Shown here: positions 45,676 through 56,446 of the stretch, in pieces | How the letters are laid out: every line of letters begins with the position of its first letter | Position numbering within the stretch: position 1 is the stretch's first letter | DNA from: Brachynemurus nebulosus | Taxonomy: Eukaryota; Arthropoda; Insecta; Neuroptera; Myrmeleontidae | Reading direction: 5' to 3' | Length of the DNA stretch: 64,000 nucleotides | NCBI GenBank assembly: GCA_035578155.1 | Contig: JAPWDM010000016.1 | Location: 7,438,005-7,502,004, forward strand | Notes under the pieces: model-generated | What the model saw: only the letters and a program-made list of their open reading frames with translations | What the model was told of the DNA's origin: nothing | Database searches by the model: none | Translations under genes and position numbers: made by a program

Positions 45676-46918
45676 TAACTGATTAAATTAATAGTACAAC
45701 AATCCGAAGATGAAGAAAAAATTAAAAGTGTTCCTAAAATTGAGTAACTAAGTACTTTGTCAAAAAATTGATTGAAGTTTTATCCTTAAGTTAACGAAAT
45801 TATAAAGATCAATTTTTTCCAGTCTTCTGGTAAAATTCCCTGACTTTTCCAGAAACATTAGAATTCCTTGACATTTCTAGGTCTTCCAGGAATGTGCCAC
45901 CATACTATGCCGTTTCCAAATGATAAAACAGAATTAAGTTTGAAAACAGTTTCAACACAAACAGTTTATAAAGACAATTTACCTTAAGTGCCGCTCTAGG
46001 CTCAGTGAAAAATGCCGCCTCTGAAAAGGTAAAAAAAATTTTGCCGCCCTTTTTGCCAAATTTGCCGCCCCTAAAAGTGGTCGCCCTTCTTAAAAAACGT
46101 AAGTGACGAGCAAAAAAAGAAAACAAATTCTACATTTTGTCAAATTATTAAATAATAAAAATAAATATACAATGTAAATTCAAATTACTGTTTTATTAAA
46201 AGATCAGAAATTCTGTTAATCGTTATACAATTTTACAATAAAATAATTTTCTGTTCATCAGGGCTGGGAGCTATTTAAAATGATTTAATTTTAAATATGT
46301 ATTTAAAATACAAAAAGGCATTTTCCATTTTCTATTTTAAATAAGTTCGGTCAAACTATTTTCCATTTTGTATTTAAAAAGAAAATTTGAATCCATTTTA
46401 CATTTAAAATGAAAATGCATGTATACTCAAATTTATGTGCATAAATTATAGAACTCGAACTGTACGATTTGAAGTCTAACAAATTGTAAATTAAATGTAA
46501 GTTTATTTAATTGATTCAAATTGTTTATAACTCGAGTTGCAAAGTCACGGGACTTAAATTTATTATTAGAGTTATAGTTCTCTTAAATCAAACTTTTCTG
46601 ACTCAAGTTGTGTACTATTATCTTTAAGACACGGCGATAAAAAATGTTTTGTGTTACAAGTAGATGATTTTCATAATTTAGAAGTCGCAGTTGTAGGGTA
46701 GTCAAGGTTTAAATATGTCAAGGCTGAATTAAATTTTACAATGTTTTAAAGTAACAATATTTCAAGAGCTAAATTTGGTTTTCATATCATGTAAACTTTA
46801 CAAAATTTTCTCAAAAGACTGCCTTTATTTAATTTCAGTACGTTTAAAATTTTCTTAACTTTTTTTTGATATCGATAAAAAAATTTATAGAATTTAAAGT
46901 AAAAAAAGCATTTGGCAT

Positions 46919-47469
46919 TAGGGTTTCCGATCTTGATTCGATTTTATCGAAAATTGATTTTTGGAGAGCCGATCTTCGATTTTTCGAATCGATTATTTGG
47001 AGAGTAAATCGATACAGAGATCGTGAAAAATTTAGGGATCGGAGATGGATCTTTTCGAATTTAAATTAGGATATTTTTAGTAAAAATATGATATTTTTTC
47101 AAAATTATTGTAAAATATATTTTAACTATTTATGTTGTTAAATAATTTTACCACTTTTATGATTCATTTATAGAAAATTGAGTCAAACTTTGGAATTATG
47201 TGACACTTTTAGCGCAAACTGGAAACCATTTTATTCATATTAAATTCAGCAGTTCATCTTCAAAGAAAATTAAAAACTGATTTGTGATGACCCAATAAGA
47301 AACTCCATTAAAAATTTTATATATCTTTTATTTTCTGCAAGTACAAAAATTGAATCGATTTTCGTCAGATCGATCTTTTGTAAGCTGATTTTCTCCTGCA
47401 TGGACTTTTGGTTTGACGATTCGAATCGATCCACAAGATCGATTTTTTGGCCAGAGATCGGAAACCCTA
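46919..47469. mobile_element. hAT-like MITE, TAGGGTTTCCGATC ends
   Basis: Starts TAGGGTTTCCGATC and ends GATCGGAAACCCTA, with a perfect 8-bp TSD TTTGGCAT (46911-46918 and 47470-47477). The interior is packed with CGATC/GATCG words but has no gene. Confidence 0.9.
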
Positions 47470-48273
47470 TTTGGCATTTTATAATCCATTTTAAATAGTT
47501 ATTTTCCATTTTAGAAAGTAGATTTAGCTTAAAATAGTGCTGGTTAAACTGACACATTCTATTATTTAGTTAAATTAAACAAGAAAACACGTTTTTATTA
47601 TTTATTTATTTTTTTAAATACATTAATTAATTATTTTATGATTTCTGGTTTTTTCTCTTCATAAGGCAAATATCTCCTTCATTTTTTGTTTTTGCTTCGT
47701 AACTTTTCTTTCAATTTATAAATAAAACTTCCAGTTTAAAATCTGTTGCAAATATAACAGCAATTTTTACTTCTATTAAACCAAAATCAAAATTACATCA
47801 AGTAAAAATTCATTTAATTTTAGTCTTCAAACGTAAATCAAATTAATTTTTTATTCATCTTTGTCCGATCCTTTATAAAAACCACAATAATTTTCGTTCA
47901 CTTTCCTTAAACCTTGTCGTGTCTAGAAAAAGAAATATCAAATTTAAAGAGAAAAGTATATAAAATACATAATTATAGATTATAAATACATATAGATAAT
48001 TAATATTTACTTACTTGTTATATTATGTATATTATATTTAGGTTAAATTATAAAATAAATTTAATAAAAATAAAAATAAAAATATTGACAGCTTACATGT
48101 AAACGCATGTAACAAACAATGAAATTTGAATTTAGAAGAAAACTAACCGCTATAATCAGAGAATAAATTCGAAATGTAATAATTATATCGGCGACCATAG
48201 AGCACTAGAGATAACATACCTGTCTCTATACTACTGGAACCAGTATAACCAGCACTGATATACGTAACCAGTG

Positions 48274-48728
48274 AAGGTACGAATCCATCAAGCGCGCAAC
48301 CTGTTTGCAAATGTTTGTGAACACAAAATTTGTTTGGTGGATACGATCGTCACGAATGTTTGCTAATGTTTGCTAATGTTTGCTAATGTTTGTAGTGTTT
48401 CGTCCAAAGTCGGTACATCAAAGGGAATTTGTTGTTTGGTACGTTTTGTGTTTTTCTGGTGGAGACGGTATGTTAATACGAAGTACATACCCGAAGTACG
48501 AACAACAAACGAGTATCATAATATGTATGTACAATATACATATTGCGATATAATATACATGTATCTATATACGAACACGAACACGTGGAACAACTACAAA
48601 CATTCGCAAACGGATTATCGTTTGTAACTGTTTGTTCAGTGAAGACAGTGTGTTCGCAAACAGTTGCAAACATTTGCAAACAACAACAAACATTTGAAGC
48701 AAATGTTTTTTCGGTGGATTCGCACCTT
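48274..48728. mobile_element. MITE with clustered TTTGCAAA-type motifs
   Basis: Ends AAGGTACGAATCCATC and GGTGGATTCGCACCTT are an imperfect inverted pair. Both subterminal regions repeat GCAAATGTTTG / CAAACATTTGCAAAC words, including GTTTGCTAAT three times in a row near 48360-48385. No clear TSD. Confidence 0.6.
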
Positions 48729-48739
48729 AAGAGATAGAA

Positions 48740-49020
48740 AAATTCCCAATAGTCCCAAAAATCAAAAAATCGTGGATGAGTTCGTCAGCCAGATACGTTC
48801 GATTTTTAGAAGCGAAATTTTTTGCCATTTTTTGCCATTTTAACTGGCTTTTTGCAAAATTTAAATTTTTAAAAAATTAACTACTCAACCGATTTCGAAA
48901 ATATTTTCACCGTTAGATAGCTAAACTATTGTAGATAGATACAGGTTGTTATATGAAATCCGTCAGTGTCCAATCTCTGGAAATTCGCTATGTTATGCAG
49001 GTGCTGCGACAGGGGTATTT
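48740..49020 (-). repeat. DINE-like repeat fragment (inverted)
   Basis: The reverse complement contains CCCTGTCGCAGCACCTGCAT and AACATAGCGAATTTCCA, the minisatellite unit TTTAGCTATCTAACGGTGAA, and TCTGGCTGACGAACTCATCC, in the order seen at 20693-21690. Confidence 0.65.
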
Positions 49021-49169
49021 TATTTTAAATATGTTCAGCAAAACCATTTTCCATTTTGTATTTTAAATGCATTTTTGAAAACCATTTTCCATTTTGTATT
49101 TTAAATGCATTTTTGAAAACCATTTTCCATTTTCTATTTTAATTTTATGAACCATTTTTCCCAGCCCTG

Positions 49170-49984
49170 CTGATAGTTACATATAACCAGTGGTAAATTT
49201 ATACTAAGGGCACGTGGGGCAGAGGCCCCGGGTGGCAAATTTTTAGGGGCAGTTTCCTCGCGTTAACTTTTCTATTTCTTGAAATTTTTCCACAGAAATA
49301 CCATGCTTTGGCAATTTTATATTAACTTCATACTGAACCAAAGCTTTGCAGAATCCTATGAAATAAAAATTTTCGTTACTTACATTGTAAATAATTATTT
49401 TAAAATTGTGAAATTACCCTTACCTTTTAAAATAACAATGATTAGGAACATATTAGAGGTTATGTCATTTCAAAAAATTCCATGAAACTGAAATAAATAT
49501 GAGAATAAAATCGTTATTCTATCTTCAATAAACACAATATAGAAATACTCCAATAAAGTACCTAAAACTGAATTACATAAATTATCGAAATATTGTAAAT
49601 TTAAAAAAAAAATTGCTTAAAACAAGGTCAGTTTTTTTTACCATTTAATGACGTTCCGCGTTTTCTTAATTCATTTTTTTAATTAGTTACATTCCAACTA
49701 AATAAATTTTAGTTGTAAATCAATACAAACAAAAAATATTGAATAAAAATTAATAAAATTTTGGTATTTAAAAAGCTGACATTTTGAATTAGTCATCTGT
49801 GTTGTATACGGTAAAGGCATCTGCAGCCATCTATGTAGCATAAATACAATTACTGTTTAACTGCACAATTATTTAACGTAAATAACGATGGCTGTTTGAA
49901 TAAAGCACTCTTAAATTCCACAAAATTAACTTAAATAAATCACTTTTAAGCGCGAAAGTTGCAAAATTTGAAAAAAAAATTAAG
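49170..49984. other. Intergenic DNA, nothing recognised
   Basis: No supported gene. A G-rich word series (GGGGCAGAGGCCCCGGG) near 49211 resembles boundary sequence of a dispersed repeat but has no partner. Confidence 0.4.
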
Positions 49985-50469
<485 letters not shown>

Positions 50470-50649
50470 CTCTCTTGAACTATTCCCTAACGATTACCCT
50501 TCAACTCACATTTCTGGCTTTTACAGTTTTCAAGGTATAAAAAAAAATTGATCTATTGTACTAGACACGTAAAAAAAAATTGAAAATTTCGATTTTTACA
50601 GCCAATTTTTTAGATTTAAGGTTAATCGCGCCATTCTCTGTACTGGTTT

Positions 50650-51060
50650 TAAAAATCGTAATTTTCAATTTTTTTTTTATTTATGGCACATGGTACCACA
50701 TGTCTAACACAATGGAACACTATCTTGTTTGGTTGAGAAAAAGAAAATGACGGGGCTACCTTCACGCCCAAAAATAGTTTCTGTCTATTAAAATCGCAAT
50801 TTTCAAAATTAATTTTTGTTGTGTAGAGCGCAAGTTAGCACATGTCTAGCACAATACAGTACAATCTCTGTTTATCGCAATCTACAATTAATTATATGAC
50901 AATCTCTGTTGTTTAAACAAAAAAGAAGAAAAAGGTGGGGCTAACTTTAGGCCCACAGTTAACTTTGGTTGTAAAAATTTCAATTTTGGGAATTGGATTT
51001 TTTTATTTACGGCACACGATAGCGCATTACTAGCACTATACAGCACAACCCTTTTTATTT
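50650..51060 (+). repeat. Three-copy degenerate tandem repeat, ~140-185 bp
   Basis: Each unit holds GCACA(T/C)G-TA-C-CAT and a GCACAATACAG-like block, then a G-AAAAAGAAAATG-C-GGGC block. Units centre near 50690, 50840 and 51025. Confidence 0.6.
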
Positions 51061-51149
51061 GAAAAAAAGAAAATGGCAGGGCACTTGATCGACATGAAAC
51101 ATATTAAAGGTGCATAAATTGCACCTTTTTGGGGAATCGTTAAAAACAA

Positions 51150-51335
51150 ATATTTTACTTTGCAAAATACCACTTTTATTTTTGAAACTGTGACAATATT
51201 GTTTTGAACCGTTAGTTCATTTTCAAACAGAATTCTGTTTGAAAATGAACTAACGGTTCGAAACAATATTGTCACAATTTCAAAAATAAAAGTGGTATTT
51301 TGCAAAGTAAAATATTTGTTTATTATTTACAAATA
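51150..51335. repeat. Tail-to-tail palindrome of the Penelope 3' repeat
   Basis: Two copies of the 39655-39745 tail module in opposite orientation meet at CAGAATTCTG near 51232. Arms of ~85 bases are nearly identical. No Penelope coding sequence nearby. Confidence 0.85.
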
Positions 51336-51439
51336 TGGAATACCATAAAGTAACGCTCAAATCTATTAATATCATTAAAAAACAAACCATGAATATAAAT
51401 TCAAATTTAGACCAACTAATTTACACATATAGAAAAAAA

Positions 51440-52420
51440 ATTGTTACCTAGATTTTTATTAGTGGAAATTGTAAAAAGGGTTATAATAAACGTTAAAAAA
51501 AATAAGTGCTCGAGCAGAGACGGTGGAGGGTTTAATTGTGGGCTCCCAAAAGGATAGAAAATTATATTTTTTCAATTTCCGGCAAAAATGGAAGTCAAAG
51601 GAAAAATTATCCTTAACAAACGTTGTAGATCCTGCAAAAATCTACAAATTTTGTAGCGGTCACTTTTTAACGTAACCTCAAAATTTCGGAGAAAAATGCG
51701 AATTTTCTTGTTTTTTCCTTTACTTCGTTTTATACTTCCGTACAATTGAGTGGTGTAATCAGTTTTTGAAATTTTTCAAATTTGACCAAATTGTCTAAAA
51801 ATTACCGAAAAATTCATTGTTGTAAAAGTAATTTTTTATTATTTACAGGTTTTTTTTTCACTTTTGAGCATGTTCTTAACTGAAACTACCAATATTTTTA
51901 TTTTACCAAAAAGTACATCTCAAGCCGAAAAAAATGAGCACCGGCAGAACTCTTTGCGATGATTTTTTTTAAATAGGATCTTTTCTTGAAAAAAAGTGTT
52001 CCGGACCGAAAAGTGAATATCTCGGAAACTTCTTAATTTTTCTACTCGAAAAAACTTATAGTTATTTAAGACCCAGAAAGATATACTTTCACCAAGTTTC
52101 GTCAAAATTAAATTATTTTTGTGGAAATGAGAAGTATAAAACCAAATAAAGAAAAAAATAAGAAAATTCGCATTTTTCTCCGAATGTTAAAAAGTGGCTT
52201 CTACAAAAGTTGTAATTTTTGCATGATCTACAAGACTACAACACTTGTTAAGGATAATTTTTCCATTGACTTCGACTTTCGTCGGAAATTGCAAAAATGT
52301 AATTTTTCATCCTTTTCGGGCCCCCCAAATGACCCCCCACCGCCCTTGCTTACGCATTTATTTTTTAACGTTTATTATAACCCTTTTACCATTTCCACTA
52401 ATAAAAGCCTAGGTAATAAT
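51440..52420. mobile_element. Small foldback element, ~300-bp arms
   Basis: Arms 51440-~51737 and ~52121-52420 start ATTGTTACCTAG and share TTTTTATTAGTGGAAAT-like, TTATAATAAACGTT and GAGAAAAATGCGAATTTTC blocks. 383-bp spacer. The apparent frame at 52121-52444 is an arm, not a gene. Confidence 0.8.
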
Positions 52421-53544
52421 TTTTTTTTATTTCCCTCTAAATGAGTTAATTTGATCGATCTATTAGTTAGTTGATGGAGACTACAATATATTAATTCCAC
52501 CAACTAATTTATACGCCTGCACACTCAAATTCGTGATATAAATACGTGCTTACAATACAAGCAACTGAATACGCGATTTCGTTCTAATATAAATTCCTGT
52601 TAATTTAATGTTATTAATAATTTGTTAATAATATCAAGCATATTTGACGAAAATAGAGAATGCCGGGTGAACAGTCTTCTCGCAAACAAAAATTTAATTG
52701 AATATTAATTAATTAAACATTTTGTTGTATGCTACTGCCTACGCGGTCTGAGGACACAGTAGAAAAATAGAAAACCGGACCTAAGTGCGTAGACGATTGT
52801 AAGCAATATAAAATAAAATCAAAATTTTAATTAACAATTTTAGTAACGGAAAAACAAATCATTTCAGAATTGTATATATGAGCCTAATCCAGCGATTTTC
52901 AAAATGTGGTACGCGTAACCCTGGAGGTTCGCCACGAATTTCTTAGGGGTATGTTTACATTGTTGGTAATGGCGAATGCTACAAAAACATAAAATGTTTC
53001 AATTAAAAAAAAATTATAATTTAAAAAAGAAAATGAAAGAATAAAAGAAATTACGTACTTTAAAAATCTTCACCACCAACATTCTTATTCATTTAAAACG
53101 CGGTTAAAAGCAGGCCATAATTTTAAAGCTTGATTAGACGTCACGTGATTATAAGTATTGAGTTTTCTGTTGAAATTAATTAACTACAGCCCAGGGCCGA
53201 CGAAAAACAAAAAAAAAAAATTCTCAATTCTCCGGGCTCCTAAACGTGGCTGCAGGCCCCCCTTTTAGACCCGGACCCCCACCTGCGTCACTCTTTCACC
53301 GGCTCTGCTACCACCTGATAAAACTACTTTTCTTTTTTTATTATTTTATATTAAGATACTCGACTTAAAACGACCACCATAAATTACTTATTACTACAAA
53401 ATTATTTTGCTTCCAAGACTACTAAAAAAGTAGCGGAAGCATTGTGATCACTTTTGAAAAATAAAAATTTTTTCCCTCCAAAATAAATTTTTTTACGCAC
53501 ATTTTACGTTATAAAGCTTCCTGAACAATTTTGGTTTAGTGTCT

Positions 53545-53830
53545 CTCCGTCCGTCTGTCTGTCCGTCTGTGCGTCACCAGTTTCCACCAAGTGGCATAAC
53601 TTCTGAACTATTCGATTGTTTTTAATTAAATTTTCAAAAATTATACAGTTTGGTTCCTAGATGGTCCCCTATGAATTTAATCGAAATCAGAGTAACGGTA
53701 GCTAGGCCGCTACCATGCAATTCCATTAATATACTAAATTGCAGCCAGTGCATAACTTTTAAACTATTCAATTCTTTTTTATGAAATTGTCAGAAATTAT
53801 GCGGTCTACATACTAATGGTCCCTACAAGA
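53545..53830 (+). repeat. CCGTCTGT microsatellite and direct repeat
   Basis: CCGTCCGTCTGTCTGTCCG at about 53547 is followed by two diverged copies of a block with GCATAACTT-T-AACTATTC (near 53592 and 53750). Confidence 0.65.
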
Positions 53831-54197
53831 TATTCTAAAATATTTTTGCTATTATTTTATAATTTCGCCTTTAAGTATTTTGAGTTACAACAATTTTTTA
53901 TAAACTTTAAGGCAAAAATATAATTTCACGTATATATATTTGGTAGAATACTGTTTTAAAGTCTTTTACGAGTACGAGGAAGCTGTGTGCCACACCCCAT
54001 TGGCAGCGTATTTTATATTCTGAATACTTGAAATTATTGGCTTTTTGTTATTTAAAATCCTATTACAGTAGTAGAAATATAAGAGAACGGGGACCTCCAT
54101 CCCTCCATCCGGATTTTTTGGCCGACCTCGGATGGAGGGAAAACTGCCGGGGCGGTTCTGGAAGCCTCCGGCGGTAGGTGGAGCAAAATTTAGTCTC

Positions 54198-54320
54198 TAA
54201 CCTAACGACATCTAGTGAAATTTTGTCCAACCTAACAGAACCTAAGGAAATTTGGTTTAACTTAACCTAACCTAACATAACCTGACCTAACAAAATTTTT
54301 CCTAACCTAACCGAACCTAG
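54198..54320. repeat. Degenerate CCTAA (TTAGG) tract in left TIR
   Basis: Many CCTAA words, for example TTAACCTAACCTAACATAAC, mirrored as TTAGG in the right TIR (56190-56316). TTAGG is the common insect telomere repeat. Here it is interspersed and degenerate. Confidence 0.7.
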
Positions 54321-54699
54321 GAACTGAAAATTTCCCTAATTGATGGCGCAGCCACCTTTGAGCCTCGTAAATTCAGTACAAGATGTCGCTGCTCGTCCGG
54401 ATACTAACGATGCCTGTGCGTAAGTTTGAGAAATTGTCAACAGATGGTGCTTAAAATCCTTTTTGATAGTTAAACTAGCTATTAAAAGATGGCGTTGCTA
54501 GTCTGAGCCACCGCGAACTCTGTACCTTGATTCATAATTTTATAATATTTTTATCTGAAAACAGGTTTAAACTTGTATAAATTGCCAGCTGGCGTCATTA
54601 GAATGTATACTGATATCAAATAGCGAAGATTTCTGTTTAATATGCGAAAATGAAGCAGCAGGTTTTAACCTGTATGGCCACATAACGTGTGATAGCTGA

Positions 54700-54760
54700 C
54701 GTCATCATACTATTTTTCTGCTATAAAAAGGGCGCGACAGAATTTCTTCATTTACAATTT
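54700..54760 (+). promoter_or_regulatory. Inward promoter in left TIR
   Basis: TGACGTCA about 54701, CTATAAAAAGGGCGCG at 54721 and TTCATTTAC about 25-30 bases later: a TATA box with an initiator-like site. It points into the element's centre. The only open frame after it is a 30-codon one at 54803-54895. Confidence 0.55.
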
Positions 54761-54802
54761 TGTTCGAAACTTTAGTAAAAACATTAAATCTTATTGTCCA
54801 AA

Positions 54803-54895
54803 ATGAAAAAGTTAAATTTTTTCATAATAATTTCAAAACTATATTTAAAAAAAAATTTTTTCTATAAATGTATTTTTAACGACACAAAGTTATAA
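54803..54895 (+). other. 30-codon open frame after the left-TIR promoter
   Basis: First ATG after the left promoter (MKKLNFFIIISKLYLKK), stop TAA at 54893-54895. Hydrophobic and basic, AT-driven. It may be a decayed or dummy reading frame; listed because it sits where a second gene would start. Confidence 0.2.
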
Positions 54896-55178
54896 AACAT
54901 ATGAAGAATTCGCTGATAGTTGCATATTTCACGTTATCCTATGTGAAGTATCACATCCCATATGTATATAGATGTAGATATGTTGCATGATTCGACTTGC
55001 AATTTTTTATACCGAAGACGGGACATGAATAGAAAAATCAAATTTTTGTTTTATAATCAATACCCAACAGTATAATACATACCAAAAGATTGCTCATCAG
55101 TTTTACCAATTTATGTTTAGTTCAAAAATTTATTTAGAGGTAGGAAGTAAAAAAAAATCGAATTTTTGTTTTATAATT

Positions 55179-55184
55179 TTTATT
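55179..55184 (-). terminator. Polyadenylation signal of the small gene
   Basis: AATAAA on the minus strand (TTTATT as given), 93 bases after the stop codon and still inside the unique centre. Confidence 0.5.
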
Positions 55185-55276
55185 AAATATGTGTAAAAAT
55201 TGGTACAATATTGAAATTTTTAAAATACATAATACAATTAAATAATACATTCGAAGAGAATAAATTACAAAATTCG

Positions 55277-55663
55277 CTATTCAGCACCCCCAACGATTTT
55301 GAGAAAGTCCAGCGTTTTGAATTCCAGTTTATGAGTTAGTCCAATGGGTCCATTATTCATAATACCCAGTTTTGGATTGTTCTGAAGCCACGCGAACATC
55401 TGCTCATTTAAATTGTCGAATCTCGCTGGTAACGAAATGTATCCAATTTCTAATTCCAATATTGTCTTCATTTTTGATGAATCGAATTTTGATGGCAACT
55501 GACTTGCTCCCATTATTTTATATACTTTTCCAATCTCCATATCAGAAAGTTTAATCCATCGTTTAACAGCGCCAAGATGATTTAATTCGTCCATAACATT
55601 TCCCGCCATTTTTTGAATTAAGTCTCTGTTTCCAGATAAAGCACCAGCAGTAATGGATTCCAT
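55277..55663 (-). CDS. Intact small gene of unknown function in the Polinton-like element
   Basis: 128 codons from the ATG at 55663 (context CAACAATGG) to TAG at 55277-55279. No stop, frameshift or intron, unlike nearly every other transposon gene in the window. The reading WIKLSDMEIGKVYKIMGAS, then ILELEIGYISLPARF, recalls short hypothetical proteins of invertebrate genomes with a K-Y-I...L-LP-RF pattern that may form an OB-like beta fold; a single-stranded DNA-binding role is speculation. No signal peptide, membrane span or zinc motif. Transcribed from the right-TIR promoter (TATA 55782-55789, start about 55760), giving a ~95-base 5' UTR; AATAAA on the minus strand at 55179-55184 is 93 bases past the stop. 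Upstream codons to 55672 lack an ATG. Confidence 0.75.
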   Translation of the reverse strand: MESITAGALSGNRDLIQKMAGNVMDELNHLGAVKRWIKLSDMEIGKVYKIMGASQLPSKFDSSKMKTILELEIGYISLPARFDNLNEQMFAWLQNNPKLGIMNNGPIGLTHKLEFKTLDFLKIVGGAE

Positions 55664-55714
55664 TGTTGGCAATAATTAATTGTTAACACAACAATTGATA
55701 AAATTGTATTACAA

Positions 55715-56446
55715 CATTAAGATTTAATGTTTTCACTAAAGTTTCGAACAAAATTGTAAATGAAGAAATTCTGTCGCGCCCTTTTTATAGCAGAAAAATA
55801 GTATGATGACGTCAGCTATCACACGTTATGTGGCCATACAGGTCAAAACCTGCTGCTTCATTTTCGCATATTAAACAGAAATCTTCGCTATTTGATATCA
55901 GTATACATTCTAATGACGCCAGCTGGCAATTTATACAAGTTTAAACCTGTTTTCAGATAAAAATATTATAAAATTATGAATCAAGGTACAGAGTTCGCGG
56001 TGGTTCAGACTAGCAACACCATCTTTTAATAGCTAGTTTAACTATCAAAAAGGATTTTCAGCACCATCTATTGACAATTTCTCAAACTTACGCACAGGCA
56101 TCGTTAGTATCCGCACGAGCAGCGACATCTTGAACTGAATTTAGAAGGCTCGAAGGTGGCTGCGCCATCAATTAGTGGAAATTTTCAGTTCTTAGGTTCG
56201 GTTAGGTTAGAAAAAATTTTGTTAGGTCAGGTTATGTTAGATTAGGTTAGGTTAAACCTATTTTTCCTTAGGTTCTGTTAGGTTGGACAAAATTTCACTA
56301 GATGTCGTTAGGTTAGAGACCAAATTTTGCTCCACCCACCGCCGGAGGCTTCTAGAACCGCCCCGGTTGTTTTCCCTCCATCCGAGGTCGGCCAAAAAAT
56401 CCGGATGGAGGGATGGAGGTCCCCGTTCTCTTATATTTCTACTACT
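55715..56446. repeat. Right TIR of the Polinton-like element
   Basis: Inverted copy of 54067-54796 with the same inner promoter facing the intact gene and a TTAGG-rich tract at 56190-56316. Confidence 0.85.
55756..55797 (-). promoter_or_regulatory. Inward promoter in right TIR, drives the intact gene
   Basis: On the minus strand CTATAAAAAGGGCGCGAC (TATA at 55789-55782), then TTCATTTAC at 55764-55756, about 25 bases downstream as expected for TATA and start site. A TGACGTCA CRE-like site lies just upstream. Confidence 0.65.

Larger units (their letters stand above)
46259..49169. mobile_element. Non-autonomous hAT element, copy 2, with nested insertions
   Basis: Ends CAGGGCTGGGAGC and TTTTTCCCAGCCCTG, same family as 20027-21850 (hundreds of aligned bases at the left end). 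Flanks CTGTTCAT / CTGATAGT match only partly as an 8-bp TSD. The interior holds a 551-bp hAT MITE (46919-47469), a TTTGCAAA-rich MITE (48274-48728) and a DINE-like fragment (48740-49020). Confidence 0.8.
54067..54796. repeat. Left TIR of the Polinton-like element
   Basis: Holds, from outside in: a GC-rich block (GGGGCGGTTCTGG), a CCTAA-rich tract (54198-54320), a CAGCTGGCGTCAT block, a CRE-like TGACGTCA, a TATA box and a start-site region. Confidence 0.85.
54067..56446. mobile_element. Miniature Polinton/Maverick-like element with one intact gene
   Basis: 2380 bp. TIRs of about 730 bp begin AGTAGTAGAAATATAAGAG and end with the complement; arms are near-identical with scattered differences. 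A perfect 6-bp TSD TATTAC sits at 54061-54066 and 56447-56452. Polintons are known for AG termini, long TIRs and 6-bp TSDs. This element lacks DNA polymerase B, retroviral-type integrase, ATPase, protease and capsid genes, so mobility in trans is inferred. The ~0.92-kb unique centre carries an intact minus-strand gene (55277-55663), with TATA promoters in both TIRs. Confidence 0.75.

Noticed and set aside
48370..48737. Coding frames on both strands
   Set aside because: Produced by the repetitive TTTGCAAA-rich MITE; no conserved protein pattern.
52121..52444. 107-codon frame
   Set aside because: Lies wholly in the right arm of the 51440-52420 foldback and has no protein-like features.
54198..54320. 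True telomere or chromosome end
   Set aside because: The TTAGG-like words are degenerate, interspersed, mirrored in two TIRs and surrounded by ordinary sequence.
55664..55672. Extension of the small gene to 55672
   Set aside because: The codon there is TTG; the first ATG in a good context is at 55663.
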